A stretch of 64,000 nt of DNA from Mariannaea sp. PMI_226 (GCA_024336345.1 JANFOG010000010.1:620001-684000); one strand, 5' to 3'; positions 38,251 through 53,300 are shown, numbered from the stretch's first letter. Notes: generated from the sequence alone by a model not told the origin. A program made the numbers and translations.

Positions 38251-38983
38251 GTGTTCCGGTACCTTCAAAAAGGACCACTTCTACAATACGATATCAATAC
38301 CAGAGTGAGGAGCACTCGTATACGAAAGTTTCATGCATGGGATGGGGAGTTTTTATTCATTTCCGCAATAGACAATGGCTAGGAGCATTGGTACCTTGGT
38401 CATCTGTATATTTATGTCGGCTAGGGGATCACCTGAGCGATGGAAACTGCAGGAAACCGAATGTTGGGATGACGGAGCCATGTGCCGCGAACGGAGGAAG
38501 AGGAATACGGGTGCAATTTATGCACTGTTCGGCGTTCTATGGATATTTCCTCGTCTTATCTAGTAGACTCAGAAGCGCCATCCACCCAAACAGCGACACA
38601 GAACACATCGAGGGCAACTGAATTGTTTGTTCTAAATATTGTCTTTTTTTTCACGTCTCTTTTTCGTTCATTGTACTCCGTGGTACGACCAACCCAGCTC
38701 AGCTATTTTATCAAAGTCCTTGACATGGTGTGTACGTGCATATACACGCAGGCGAATGAAGCCGGCGCTACAACATTTCCAGCATACTGCCAGCCAGACC
38801 AATCCTTGCTCTATCAGATTTACGTACGGAAATCATGGAAAAATATAAAGCAACCCAATGTGAGCAAGTCCTCGACGACCGGTCGGACTCTACCAAGCTC
38901 ACTTACTCCCTCCCACCGCGAACCGCCCCTCCCATTGCCGTTCAAAGAATGTGTCAAAACCATCAAGAAAACGGGTGATTAGA
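38251..38983. other. Convergent intergenic
   Basis: 3' flanks of ubc1 and lsc1. One near-match to the TACTCCGTA motif (TACTCCGTG) near 38674. No gene seen. Confidence 0.5.
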
Positions 38984-40219
<1,236 letters not shown>

Positions 40220-43200
40220 TGTGGACTGCGGAGGATAGAGGAGTGGAGAGGAAAGAAGGAATTATTAAGAGAGGATGGAAGGCCTCAAGAGGAAAAGGAA
40301 GTCCCAAAAGCGCAAAGGGGGTGGTCGATGGGAACAAGCTTGGATCAAATGGAGAGGAAAACGTCGATGACAAGACGCCCCAGAGCTTGGAACCTGGAAA
40401 GGTGGTTCGTATCAAGATTGTCCCGTGCCATCGAAGCCTTGCCGAAAAGGGATGCCCACTAAATACCTTGTGACATGCCCTATAAGTTCACCGTCTTGCC
40501 CTGTAAATGTTTCTCCAGGCGCTACGGGAGGGGACGGAGACCGTTGTGCCGAGAATTGTACCCACGCGGTTACTATTGTTCCGGTCGTTACCGCCCTCAG
40601 TCTCAACGTAGTTACACACGCACTTATAATATCTACGTAATTGGGTCAGCCATGCCTCAACGAGTCAAATTTAGAGGGTCCTTTACGTTTAGATAGACTT
40701 TTAGAGGTTATTTAGGACTGTGCTACAAGGGCTTTTCTCACGGACTGCAAGGATCTTGGTCGATTTTCTTGGATGCGGCTAATCACGGGATCTCGGTGAG
40801 GGAACGTCATGCTTTGCCCTTTTTTTCTTGTGAAAGTGAAAAGACGGGTTTTATTCAAGGTGAAGAGCTCATGTTGGAAGACCTTATCAGTCCACTGAGG
40901 TGAGCTCCTAGGTGGGTGGGTTTTAACCCTTGCTAATAAGGCGATTTTGTGGCATACTTCGTACGTTGTGTACGCTGACACATCGTCGGCGCACAAGGAT
41001 CGCTAGATTTGACATTCAATCGCGAAGGAAGATCTTTGTCCTCTCGTCTCTTTCCAACCTGCATGGGTCCATCCGAAAACTTTTCCTTCATTCTCGTCTT
41101 CGGAGAAGACGGCGATCTTCCTCCAACGGTCAACCAATACCATCGAGTTTAGATGCATTCTGCCCGGACTTGAACTGCCGGACCCAATGGACTACCTCCC
41201 ACCCTCAAACAACCCCGGTCTTAATTCACCGAGGCTCGGCTCTGATCCAGGGTCCGCCTGCAGATACTCGATTGATCCCAATACTCAATTGATCAAATCC
41301 GCCAGGTGCCTCGGTTTCAATTCTTCCATTGGCTCTCTAAGAATTGCAACCCTCAGGGATAATGGATGCTCGGCCAGATTTCGCGCCGCAGACACCAGCA
41401 TGGGTATCTCACAGGGATACTGATACATATCTTAAGATGGTCTCCCTACCTCATGTGAAAATAACGTGATCTCACAAGCGATATCTGCTTCCCATTCTAT
41501 TATCTTGCTTCTAATCCATTTTTTTTTCTTATCGAGGCATGCGAAAGTGGTTCTCTCTGCTACAGTTGACCTGGAAATCATGAGAACCTTGCCCTAGGCG
41601 GTGGAAACGGCTTCACAAAATCAGTTCAGGTCACTTAGTTAACTCCATTGAAACCCCGCATCAAAGTGCTCGTCCCGACTTCACTAAGGAACTCGCATAG
41701 GACAGCACCCATACCGAAAGACATCTCTTCCTCATCACTTTCACAAGCATTTCCAACAAGTTGAATTTTGGTATCAAAATTGGTGTAAAACTTCGGGATC
41801 AAGTCTGACCTCGGAGAGAACAAGGGCCATTTCTTGACAGCCCACTATTGCAAGCCAGTAAGGCTTCAATGGGCTGTCATTGCTTACAAGATTCAGTGAG
41901 AATACTGTTATGCTACATTCTAGATAGAGGTCCTCTTATATTGAAACTCGTCTATCATAGTAGTGATTGGAGGAGCTTGAATCTTGCCCTTGGATAAACC
42001 AGCTTGTCGCGCGGGGCCCGGATCATTCGTGTGGTTTTGTGACTGGATGCAAAGAGATTTAATGAGATCATAGAAGTGTGTATTACTACTAAGCAAGATA
42101 GGATTAGAAAGGGGCGAGGTTGGTGATACTGTGTTTTGTCAACGAAGGGCGATCTGATAATTCTTCGATTTGAAAACCGACAGACAACAGGATATGTACG
42201 ACGAAGCCGGATGAGTTGTGTTGCAAAGTTGCTCTCCCAATTCGAGTAAGCTCTTGCTCGGAAATAGAGGTATAGAGTCATTGGAACCAATGACTGTAAG
42301 AAATCGTACAACAACAAAAGGTTGCATTGAAATAGCTTCTATAGTTGAGAAGCCAGGGATTCTCATATTCTGGAGCTTTTTCGAAGTTTATCGAATGGCT
42401 AGTTTTAGTATTCTCATTCTATGCGTTGTTTCAATAGTGTACTTCCTGGTCTCGCATCGATCTGAAAATGGACTGTACTGAATAAGTGTTAAAATGATCC
42501 CCGAGCTGTAGAGACCGACATGAACCTATCAGAATATATTGGGCAACAGGTATAAGTCGAGCTGTCGAGCTGTTCTCCGTCCGCACCGGCCTTCCTATTC
42601 CACATGATATTCCTTCATTACAGTGGAGGTTTCCTATAGGGAACTCCCCTGGAAACTTTGACCAGCTAATGAATCACTTCCTCTACGCCCTGAGACTTAT
42701 CATAGAAGCTAAAATCGGATCAGGCTCCTATTCCTTGCAAGTAGGCATCTTACAGAAGCGTTCTTTTCGATGGTGCTTGTGTTCGCGAGTGTCTGCCCGT
42801 GAAGGGAAGATGAAAAGAGGTGATAGATGGTACGTTAGGTTGTTATCCCAAGCACGACCCATTTGTACCAAGGTATTATATCGATAGAAAGAGTGGGATG
42901 TCTAAATAGGCAAGCTGGGAGGTCAAAAGAAGGTATGCAGCCAGATTAAAGTATGTGCCTCACATCCCCAAGCCCAAGTCGGAGGTTTGCAACTGCCGGA
43001 GTCCCCGAAGCCATCTACGTATCCAGGTCTTTGACAGATATAAATATCTAGCTGGAGTCAAACTGAACTGCGAACAAAGGTTACAAAACCTTCAATAATG
43101 GAGAGTAAACAGGAAGGAAAGACCAGTTCGTTCCAGAAACAACCGAAACAAGATCTTCGAAAGGCACACACAACCAATGATCCCATACATGGGCATCCCA

Positions 43201-43711
43201 GCCATCGCCCGAAAGCAAATGCAAGGGCGAATGGATGAGTACTTACTAATCATACTTGTTAAGTAACCAAGATAAATATAGAAATGGAAGCTATTTGTTG
43301 ATGACGTTCCGTATCTGTCGTGCGCCAATACGGGTGTGGTAGACAGACTCATATGGACTTGCAAAATTAGCGCAGAGACTAGAGTATGAGCATCTGATGC
43401 ATGCATTGAGGAACGCATGCCTGGATCCTTTAAAAAAGGAAAGAAAAAGATTGAAAATAAAATTGAAAACAAAAAAAGAACGAGTGTCACAGGTGATAAT
43501 TATAAAGGACAGTGGGTTCTATCAGTTTCCGGTGCATTGCATTTGAGGCCAATCCTTTGGATGCCCCTCCGAACCACCAATGTGTGGTAAACACACCCCC
43601 AAAGAGGCCCTGTTTGCATTGTTTTAATGAGAGCTGTCATGAATGATCATCATCTTACAGCAACACGGGAAAACACCAAGAAAAGTACTTGTGCATCAAT
43701 GGGCCTCCGGC

Positions 43712-43738
43712 CCACACACACAAACACACACACACATA
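43712..43738. repeat. CA microsatellite
   Basis: Imperfect (CA)n with one AAA interruption, about 27 bp. Confidence 0.8.
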
Positions 43739-45853
43739 CGTGCACAAGGTTCTCTTTTATGTGTGTTGCTGAAATAGTCTGAACATTCGGGTTCTTGGTG
43801 CATAGCCGAAACGGAGGAGCGACATCAGCCGCTCACAGTGCTATCCGTGGCGGAACTGTAGCCAGCCATCTCGATGGCCCATGTTCTCAGGAGCCCAGCC
43901 TCCATAGCCCGCCTCACTTTTCTGGTGACTCGGACGGCGTAAGCATTTCATGGAGGCGGCGCTTGTCTTGTCTTCCCTTGGTATGCAAGGTGCGTGCTTC
44001 GTATGAAGCAAGGAATAATTTGACTACAAGTCGCTAACTCGCAATGACACCCCATGTGACTCACAAGGGCCAGCTTCAGGTCTCTGTGTTTTTTGTTTTT
44101 TTGCTTCTCATGCCAGCAGCCCTGTTCAGTCCCCCCCACAGCAAAAGGGGACATGCTCGTGCTCATACCCATGCTTTGGCGATTTGATACTGAGTTGATC
44201 GATGTGAGGTTCAGCTCGGGTTCACCTGTACAGGTCGATTGGATGGTGGCTTTACTGTGGATGATTTCATTCTCGAATATAGCAACAAGAGAACAAGAAG
44301 AAAAGAGTGCGACCTCTTCTTACTCTCCAGAGTACAACCTGGATTTATCGCCCATGAACTGCCATCGTTTTCTTCCAAGCCGAGATCGAGGTGTCCCATC
44401 CATGCCCCCACCGAGAATCGCAGGGCGAACTAAACCCATCCACTAATTCCCACTCCTCAGTGGGCCTCTCCGGGGTAGTGGCGTTTCGCTGTGGGATGCA
44501 AACATCACAGCTCCGAGTTGAGCCTTCAAACGAACAACGGCTCTTCAGCCTCGCCACTAACAATGAAAAATTTTGTGGTAAACTTGTGATCAAATATCAC
44601 CGAGAACCTAGCAAGGAGAGTTCGCATGCAGCCATCGACGCATAGCCAAGATCGGCGTGATCCATGTAGATACACGTAAGAGGAGAACTATCGCTCGCAC
44701 GTCGTGAAGTTACACAGGCACAGACGCAGTCGTACAGCAAGCCGGATAAGAAGTGACGGGAGCCGAGCAATGAAGAAACACATTTAAGGTTCATGACAGA
44801 CAATATCAGAAGTGCTTTACTACACCCAACTTATAATCCTTTTTTGTTGTTGACAGGGGGAAAAGCCGTTGCACTACCGGCACATCATCTCAACAAATCG
44901 ACTCCCTACTCAACCCAAGCTTGAAGCCACTCCAAACAGACCCTCCCCCCTCACTAAACAGGCGTCCGTCTCACTCCGAGACATCGGAGACCCCAGCTGC
45001 CAACCACAGGCTCTCATCTCACGAAGAGAAGCGCCTCCAATGCACCATGGCATCGTGGCAGTGCATAAGGCAGCCAGGCCTGACAGGGAAGACTGACTAT
45101 GGACGGCGCTTGAAGAACGAGTTAGAAAATATTACGGAGTACCAGACTCCAGAATACAGTCATCTGTAACGATTGACCTTGAACAAGAGTGCCTCGTCTG
45201 CAAGTTCAAACCGACGATGGCATCATACCTAGAGGTCACTCAGATGCCTGGGCCCCATAATATGCACTTGATTCCTCAGCTGCGGTTCCTTGGCCCCGTA
45301 ATCTGTGCTGTGTACGGAGTAGTTGAAGCCATGATCCCCGAACAGCGAACAACCGGGGACTGGACTGTGACAGAGGTACGTATAGGTAGCATCACTGTGG
45401 GAGCCCCTCTGAATCTTCCCCAACAAGGCTGGCTGCCTGCGCCTGGCCTGTCTGAGTTCCCGCCGCTAAGAACAACAAACACCAGGACTAGGGGCATTGG
45501 GTCTAGTCGATTTCAAGTTTGTCACCGTCAAAACGCTGGAGGCAACAAAGCAGTTATGCACAAAGAGGCTCCGGGCTACCGTCTGAACGATGGTTCTCTC
45601 TGTCTTCTGAGGTAAATACCTTGAGGGACATGGTGCGCCAAGGGGTAGCTGTAGCTCCTAGGCAGCTCTTTTGGACGTGACGCACTGAGGGGTATTCTGA
45701 CTGGCATGGCATTAGAGATCCCAGAGCCCGCTCCTCGGAATGAAGCAGATACAGTCTCAGTGAAATACCGTCATGACCGGCCCATCTACGCACCCTGGTC
45801 GCAACGGCATTGACGGTAATGCAACCTGGGTATTCACGTTGTGCCTGTCGACC

Positions 45854-45869
45854 TACTCCGTACTCCGTA
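45854..45869. repeat. Tandem TACTCCGTA motif
   Basis: Two TACTCCGTA nonamers overlap by two bases, giving TACTCCGTACTCCGTA. The sequence continues ACAGAT, so a 14-base match starting at 45861 is shared with 3776-3789. Other exact single copies are at 3776, 3950, 45133 and 45313. Confidence 0.75.
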
Positions 45870-46170
45870 CAGATTACTTCGCTCTTAAATCCAAGCCACA
45901 ACGTACTACCTCATTTCCACGCTCTCTGCCTTGCCTGCGCAATTAGTGCGCGCCCTCCTTCTATCCACGTCCCTCATCGACCGACTGCAGCTGCAGGCTG
46001 CAGCCCCGTTAGCCATTGGTTGCCTGGAGCTTTCTGAACCAACCTCGTACATCAAAAAGTCCAGCTGCATGGTGCCTCAGGGATCCTCCTCTACTTTCTT
46101 TTCTTCTTCCATTTGAAATAGACGAGACTTGGTCATTCTCCTTCCTCCGTGCTCCTTATCTACCTCCCTA

Positions 46171-46212
46171 CATCATCCACCATCCACCATCCATCATCAT
46201 CATCATCATCAC
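46171..46212. repeat. CAT/CCA microsatellite
   Basis: About 42 bp of (CATC/CACC)n followed by (CAT)n, in the upstream region of the triple-AAA gene. Confidence 0.8.
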
Positions 46213-46528
46213 TCGCTAAGCCCGGTATCCCTTCTCCCAGCGCATCTTCTCCTCCCCCTCCCGGTATCCGTCACATCTCTGTCTCCCTTGATATTCGTTT
46301 CCTCTCCCCCGTTCAATCACCCACCCCCGCTCTCGGCTCCAACTGTCCCAGTCCCAAATTCAGCTGTCGCCGTCTCACCTTGAACTGTCGCCATTCCATT
46401 GTCCCTGTATAGCTTGTATCACTTCTCGTACCCTGTCTTACATGCTAGGTGACTGCCTAGATAGCATTTTCTCTCGGGCCTAGAAATTGCCCTTCTGTAT
46501 TTTACCCCTCTGGCAAGTTCGCCAAAGC

Positions 46529-49500
46529 ATGGAGTTTCAGTCAACAGACCCCAGCTTCTGCGTCAGCTGGCTTCTTGGTCTTCAGCCCTACCAATACATA
46601 CCCACTCGCCCGTCATGGGCGGATCAGTTCGAATCGAAAGACCCGAATTTCTCCGTCAGTTGGCTTATTGGCCTCACACCCAGTAAAAAGTCACGAAGGT
46701 CGAGAAAGAAGCGCAGGACCCGACGGATTGTGAAACGATCGACGAAGAGTATTGAGGAGGATGAGGAGCACATCGATGCCTGGGGCCTGCGGAGACTTTA
46801 TGGTGATCTCACAGAGGAAGAGGCGAAGGAGGCTGAGACAGAGACAAAACCAGATGGTGAACCCGAGGTCTTGGCTACAGCAGCTTTCCTGGAGCTTTGC
46901 AAAGAGATGGAGCAATTTTTGGATGATGTCGAGTACGTTTGGGAAAAAAAATCAATCTTCTCATTGTTCCCTATGGCTAACTCTTATACAACAGTGCCGC
47001 CCAACAAGACGACGATCCGGACGATGTTTCGATTGACGGGCTCGATCCGGAAGATTGCGAAGACGATTCCCCATCAAGAATCGAATGGCTCAGGCTAAAA
47101 GAGGTGGAAAAGGCAGAGAACAAATACCTTGATAGGCTCATGTCTCTACCAGGCCTCGAAGAAACCAAGGCTTTTTTCCTGAATGCAAGGGCCCGCCTTC
47201 AGGCTTCTGCCCGTCGTGAGACAGACCTCAAGCATGAAAATTTCGATGCTGTCTTCATGGGCAATCAGGGAACGGGCAAAACTATGCTTGCCGGTCTTTA
47301 TGCCAAGTTCCTTGCGTCCATGGTTGGCATTGTGCAAAATCAATCCGGCACCATGACTGGTATCAGCAGATTCTCGGCATACAATATGTCGAAAACGTCA
47401 ACCCTCAGCGTCATGAATACGATGAGCGTAACTTGTGGCGGCTGTGTAAGCTTAATTCCTAAAATAATCCTTTCTCATATCGTGCGGTGCTAACTGGCTC
47501 TAGATTGCTATCATTGACCATGCCCATCTCCTTGACCACGATGATTGTAACCTCTGGAATTTTTACGTCCGATCTCGTGACTTGCCAGGCAAAATTGTCA
47601 TTATTATCGCTGGAAATGGAGACTGGGGCCTATCTGACCAGCTGAACTATAGCCATGAGGTCACAGCCCACTTCCCCGTGTTGAAGCTGCCAAACTACAC
47701 CAAAGCTGAACTTCGAATTATCTTCCGTGGCCTGATGAGGCAGTACAACAAGAGGATGGAGGTGGAAGGCGGGTTCGACGGCGGCTATATGGATATTTTG
47801 ATGCGAAGAGTCAGTCAGGGAATCAATGAGAAAACATTCGGAAATGCGTGGCCGACATGGAAAGCGTATCACGAGGCGTTGAGGCGTCAACTGGAGAGGC
47901 TTCGACTGGCACGTAAGGAAGGCAAATACCTCGAGGACTACATGATTACGAAGGAAGATTTGCTTGGTAACAAGCCATCGCTTGGACCAGAGAAGAGTCC
48001 CGCTTGGAAAGAGCTTCAAGAACTCGTGGGCATTGATGATATCAAGGACTCGATTCTCGCTGTGGTAAACCAGGTCAACCAGAATTACCTCCGAGAGATG
48101 CGTGGAGATGAGCCTTTACAAATCAGCCCAAACCGAGTGTTCATGGGTCCACCTGGGACTGGAAAGACGACAGTTGCTCGTCTTTATGGCAGAATTCTAG
48201 CGGACTTTGGCATCCTATCCAAAGGTGATGTCATTGTCAAGACGCCAACAGATCTTTTGGATCGCTTTATTGGTGGCTCTGAGAACAATACCAAGGAGGC
48301 ATTGCGAGAGGCCAAGGGAAGTGTTCTCATCATCGACGACGCCCACATGCTTGATCCAGGTCCAAACCGTGGCACTAATCATTCAAAGAACGGTGACTTC
48401 CGCGGTGGTATTATTGACACAATTGTAGCGGAAATTGCTGGCACTCCTGGGGAGGATAGATGCGTTATTCTTTGCGGATATTCTGATCAGATGAAGGAGA
48501 TGTATGCCAATTGCAATCCCGGCTTGGCACGAAGGTTTCCTCTTGATTCCGCATTCGTCTTTGATAACTTTACCGAGGAGGCTCTTGGGAAGATACTCGA
48601 TCTGAAGATGAAGAAGGACAAGTTGGCAGCGACTGACAAGGCTCGAGAGGTAGCAATGGAAGTCTTGAGGCGAGCTTCTGTAAGGCCAAACTTTGGCAAT
48701 GGAGGGGAGGTGGATAATCTCCTTTCCAAGGCTGTATCAGCACGATTGCGTCGTTTGTCTAAGGAGAACAAGTCAGACCTGGTGGACCTCGATACATCCT
48801 TGATCGAGCCCGAGGACTTCGACCCTGATCACGACCGCCTGTCTCGAGCAGTCACCAGCACTCGAGCCCTTTTCAAAGAGTTTGTGGGCTTCGAGGAAAT
48901 CATTTCCAAATTCGAATCTTACCAGTACATGGTTCAGGGTATGCGTCTGCGCAATGTAGATCCCAGACCATACGTCTCCTTCACATACGTGTTTAAAGGG
49001 TTGCCCGGCACCGGAAAGACGACAACTGCTCGCAAACTAGGTCAGATCTTTTACGACATGGGTCTCCTTTCAGCTCCTGAAGTTATCGAAGTATCAGCAT
49101 CGCAGCTCATCGGCGAATACTGCGGCCAAACTGGTCCTAAAACACAGCGTCTGCTCGAATCTGCACTCGGCAAGGTCCTCTTCATCGACGAGGCTTATCG
49201 ACTAGCTGGACACTCCGGGTCCTACGCTGAAGAGGCTGTTAGTGAACTGGTTGATGCAGTAACCAAGCCACAATTTTCTCGCAAGCTCATCATAGTCTTG
49301 GCTGGCTATGAGGACGATATGGATCGGTTGTTGCGAAGTAACCAGGGCATGCGAAGCCGATTCGCCACTGAATTCACATTCCGTCCTCTACGTGCGGAGC
49401 AGTGTGTTGAGCAATTGAGGGCAGTCGTTGGCAAAGTTGGAATTACAATTCAGCCTACGCCCCAGATGGACACAATAACACGTACCTCTCTCATGACTCT

Positions 49501-49765
49501 TCTTCAACGGTTGAGCAATGAAAAGGGCTGGGCTAGCGGCCGTAGTGTTGAGACTCTGGGTGAGAGACTGATTGGGCATATCTTCAAAGAGTGTGCGATG
49601 AAGGGTTATACCGGCAAAGATCTGGCAGTCACTGGCAAGGAGCTAGTGACAATTCTAGGCCAGGCGTCTGGACATGCCGGTATGGGTGTCAAGGCTTGGG
49701 GAGGCCAAGGACCCATGGGAGCCAGACAAGTGATGACTCTCAGGGATCTAGAGGGGTATGAATGA
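46529..49765 (+). CDS. Triple-AAA CbxX/CfxQ-type ATPase with N-terminal repeat
   Basis: Exons 46529-46932, 46995-47445 and 47504-49765 give 1038 aa. An 18-residue unit ending SWL(L/I)GL(Q/T)P occurs twice (3-20 and 34-51), followed by a Lys/Arg-rich segment (52-70) and acidic linkers. Three AAA modules of the CbbX/SpoVK group follow: AAA1 with Walker A GNQGTGKT (224-231) but Walker B IAIIDHAH; AAA2 with GPPGTGKT (500-507) but IIDDAH; AAA3 with GLPGTGKT (784-791) and intact FIDEAY. Only AAA3 keeps the hydrolytic Glu, so AAA1 and probably AAA2 may bind but not hydrolyse ATP. Bacterial CbbX remodels Rubisco; the fungal role is unknown. Intron 1 uses donor GTACGT, which alone keeps the frame. It converges with dim-2. 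Confidence 0.9.
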
Positions 49766-50306
49766 AAAGGCTCGCGTTTGAGAGAACAGTTTGTGCTTCC
49801 GTATTTTCTGTTGGAGCCAGAGCGAGATTGGTTTGGCGTCTCTTTGGGCCACATGTTCAGATATCAGGTTGTCAGCTATTGATCATTTAGGGTTACACGA
49901 AGCATGAGACAAGGAGCGCTGGATACAGGCGGAGTTGGGGTGTTGGTCCCCCTCACTGATGATTGTTTTATATCTTTATTTTCTCTTCTCTTTTTTTATT
50001 TTATGAACGCAGCGAACGAAGACATGACATTTTATTATCTGAGCCCCCCTCCCCCCCTCTCAGGTATCACTTATGCAGAATTCTCTTTCAAACTTATCCC
50101 TCCGTACAAACCGTGCTCAATTTCTAGTAGATTCGCCTGGACCTTCTTCCCAACTTCTAATGCGAACTTAAGACTTGAATCTTTACAAAGGACTTCTTCT
50201 TACCACCGAAAGAAACCAGAACATCTATGCCAGTGCTGTTTATACGCTCTAAGACTTTACACACACAATAAAAAAAAATGCCAGTGCGTAGAATTACCGT
50301 AACTCA
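49766..50306. other. Convergent intergenic
   Basis: Shared 3' region of the triple-AAA gene and dim-2, with poly-C and poly-A tracts. No gene seen. Confidence 0.5.
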
Positions 50307-53300
50307 TCAGTCATTGTCTTGCAATGTCACACTCTGTCTCAACGGGCTAGGTACCACGACCTCTTGGTGAACAGACGGATGTCTCGTCGTCGTCCGCCCA
50401 AAGGATTTACTATCGTCGGTTCTGAGCGACTTCGATACTCGTATCTCAAGCGAGATAGAGCTTGTAGGACGTTTGATGCCCTTGGAAAGGGATGGAGGAG
50501 ATGGGGGTGGTGCAGTCGTTGAGTCTGGAGTTGTGCTCACGGTGGGACTCTGGTCAGAGGCAGGTAGGCCGACATCGTCTTTCGAGTCGAAACTCGAGTA
50601 TGATAAGGACCTTTCACTAATCTGAGAATCGAGGTCGCTGTCTGATGGGATCGCAAACCCTTCCGCAGGGATGGCAACGGAGCTTCCGGTATCAGGCGCA
50701 ACAACACCATGGCCAAAACGTTCGCGGGAGAGGCTCTGTACCCACGCCTCACGAAAGACGGCTCCAAGAGCGACGGCGGGCTCTCTTGCTACGCTATTCC
50801 CGACTATTCTAATCTGATTATGCGAGGGGCCCAGGAGAACATCATCGTCACGGAAACCCTGGGCTCTCCGCGCCTCCATGACAGTTATTGGACGAGCCTC
50901 CCGCCAGTGAAGGGCACGCCCATTCTTCGCATCGCTCGGACCCGGACGGGTCACAATCGTCTCGAATAGGCGGTTGGGCATCTGGCGACCGTACGCGTTG
51001 GAGTTGGCTACCGTCCGACTCAACGACGACTTCGACTCTACAGGGAAGAAGAGGCGCTCGGCGGGTGTGAGGACCCCTGACCCGGGGGCCTGGCGGTCGA
51101 GACCATACCAGGATTGCGCAAAGTTCATGCCCCAGGGGTGCGTGGGAATGTGGTTGATTGCCAAGCGAAGTGGTTTGGTCACACCGATAGCGATGCGATG
51201 ATCCGGGAAAGGAACGCAGATGTCTGGTTTCGAGTCGTAGACCGGAGGTAGGTCAGCCGTGGCAGTGCTCGCAGAGACAAAGTCGAAAGGCGTGGCATCA
51301 GGCATAGCCCTCTCGGCCATGGGTTCTCCTGTCGGCAGGTGTCCGAGAGACAGGGACCTGGTCTTGGGCGGGTGCGCGTGTGTAGGGGCAGGCGGGCGAG
51401 GCAGTTGAAGACCCGGCGATGCAAAGGCGAGAAAGACTCGTGAGCGACGCTGTGGTGAGCCGCACGACGATGCATCGAGAAAGAAGCATTGGGTCTGGTA
51501 GCCTAGTCCGACAACAGCACAGATGAGCTGGCTGAAGACGTCCTGATCACGGTTCGCCTTCTTTTGCACGATCCCAGGCACGTTCTCGAGAAGACCGTAC
51601 TGTGGTCGGTATAGGTCGATGAAGGAGCCAAACGCAGCGACAAGGGATTGGTTCTTCCGCTGCGTGATTGTTGTCTTGTCGTTGGTGAGGTGGGAGAAGC
51701 CAGGGCAAGGACTTCCTCCTGAGATGAAGTCGACGTCGCTAATCCGGGGGACGTTGTGGCTGAAGTGACCCTTCATTGCAAGCCGTTGCAGGTCATCGAC
51801 AGAACCCAAAAATGGAGCTACAGCCTCTGCCGAGGATACGTTGGCCATGTATGTGTGAATTGCCTTTGCATCATAGTCGTTTGCCCATTTCATTTCAATG
51901 CCTCCTCCATCCTCCAAGCCACGCCCAAAGTTGCCGCCGCCACAGAAGAGATCAAGACCTCGAAGTTTGATCACTTCTTCTGTTGGATCATATCCCTGTC
52001 TGAGAGACGTAGGGAAGGGCTTCTCAAGCGGCCGAAAACGGTCTGCATCTGCATCCTCCATGTGGGTGATATAAAAGAAGCCCCCGACACCATCGCGATC
52101 ATACGGCGTGGGAATTTCCTGATCTGCGGTGAAAAATCGCACAAAGCATGGCTCTCGAATCCGCCTCTTCGTCACCTCAATCAGTCGGTTGCTGTACACA
52201 AGCTCATTGGGCCGAGAATTGGGTGTATCGACTTGGTTACGTCGAAGTAGCCATCTAAAGCGAAAAATAGTTTTATTCTTCTCCTCGTATGACTCCAATA
52301 ACTCGCATGGCTCAGAACGTCCACTTGAATTATCTAATACAACTAGGAGAGTGTCACCTGGTCGATACTCAGAGCCTGTTCTACTCTGCTTCTTCTTCTT
52401 CTTCACATGCTTACAACACATATGTTTCTCATCTAGTGTGACCCATTTGCGCTCGGCATGAAAGTAGGTCTGACGACAGAAGAATTCCGCCATTCGCGTA
52501 GTTGATGGATAGCCAAATGCAATATCGTGAACGCCAAGGACTTCATCCTCTGAGATCTTAGAATTCTCGCTGCAGGAGCAATGATCCGAAAGAAACAGTT
52601 CATTGTTCCAAGGGTACTTCATCAAGCCACAGAGAGTATCGACGGGACGGTAATACCAAATGACATCGAAAGAACGTCGGCCACGGTGGTCCGTATGCAC
52701 TCTTTGAACTAATGCAAACCACTTGTCAATGTCGTCACAACTGTGGGAAATATCGCGTCGCCACTGGGTGCCTGATTCAATATCATCGCGTTGAGTGGAA
52801 ATGGTGTCACCGCATTTAATATCCCCAATCTGCCGCGAGGCTGTTGCACATATAGTTGGTGAATCGAGGCTGCGCGTATGGATCAACTTCTTTCGAAGGG
52901 ATTGAGTTTCCTTACTGAGAGCAACAGCTTCAAGGCGGTCTCCAAACGGTAGATGGGAGAAGCAATCGTAGATGTACTGGGTAACGACAGTCGGTGGATT
53001 CTCATCGTTCACCAACTTGCCCACGTAGGGCTTATATCGCGTAAAGTCCCAAACTTCGGACCAGATAGTATGTGAATAGGCTTTGTTATGGCCTAATACA
53101 CCAATAGCCTCCTTGTATAGAAAGCTGATATTGGCCACGACCGAGCTTCGAAAATCATTGCGCGGGAATTGACTCCGCCAGGCGATAAATTCAGGGTCCC
53201 TCTTGTGAGCCTTGCTTAGCCATGTATTGAATGTCGTGCGAAAGCAGAGGATATCAACCTTGCGGTTATTGTTGCCCATTGCTCCAAGAAAGTCGACAAA

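Larger units (their letters stand above)
40220..46528. other. 6.3 kb gene-poor stretch
   Basis: No ORF has family motifs or convincing composition; the longest (120-132 codons) overlap on both strands. It contains four of the six exact TACGGAGTA/TACTCCGTA sites, a CA microsatellite and a CAT/CCA microsatellite. The first few hundred bases are the lsc1 promoter and the last few hundred that of the AAA gene. No transposon ORF remnants seen. Noncoding RNA cannot be excluded. Confidence 0.45.

Noticed and set aside
42218..42481. 87-codon ORF with a hydrophobic C-terminus resembling a membrane segment
   Set aside because: One isolated hydrophobic stretch with no family resemblance or good start context.
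44093..44446. 117-codon ORF in the gene-poor stretch
   Set aside because: Opposite-strand frames are equally open and there are no domains or introns.
45217..45615. 132-codon ORF
   Set aside because: No recognisable motif, and it overlaps a TACGGAGTA repeat site.
46129..46412. 84-87 codon ORFs upstream of the triple-AAA gene
   Set aside because: They translate the CAT/CCA microsatellite and CT-rich promoter DNA.
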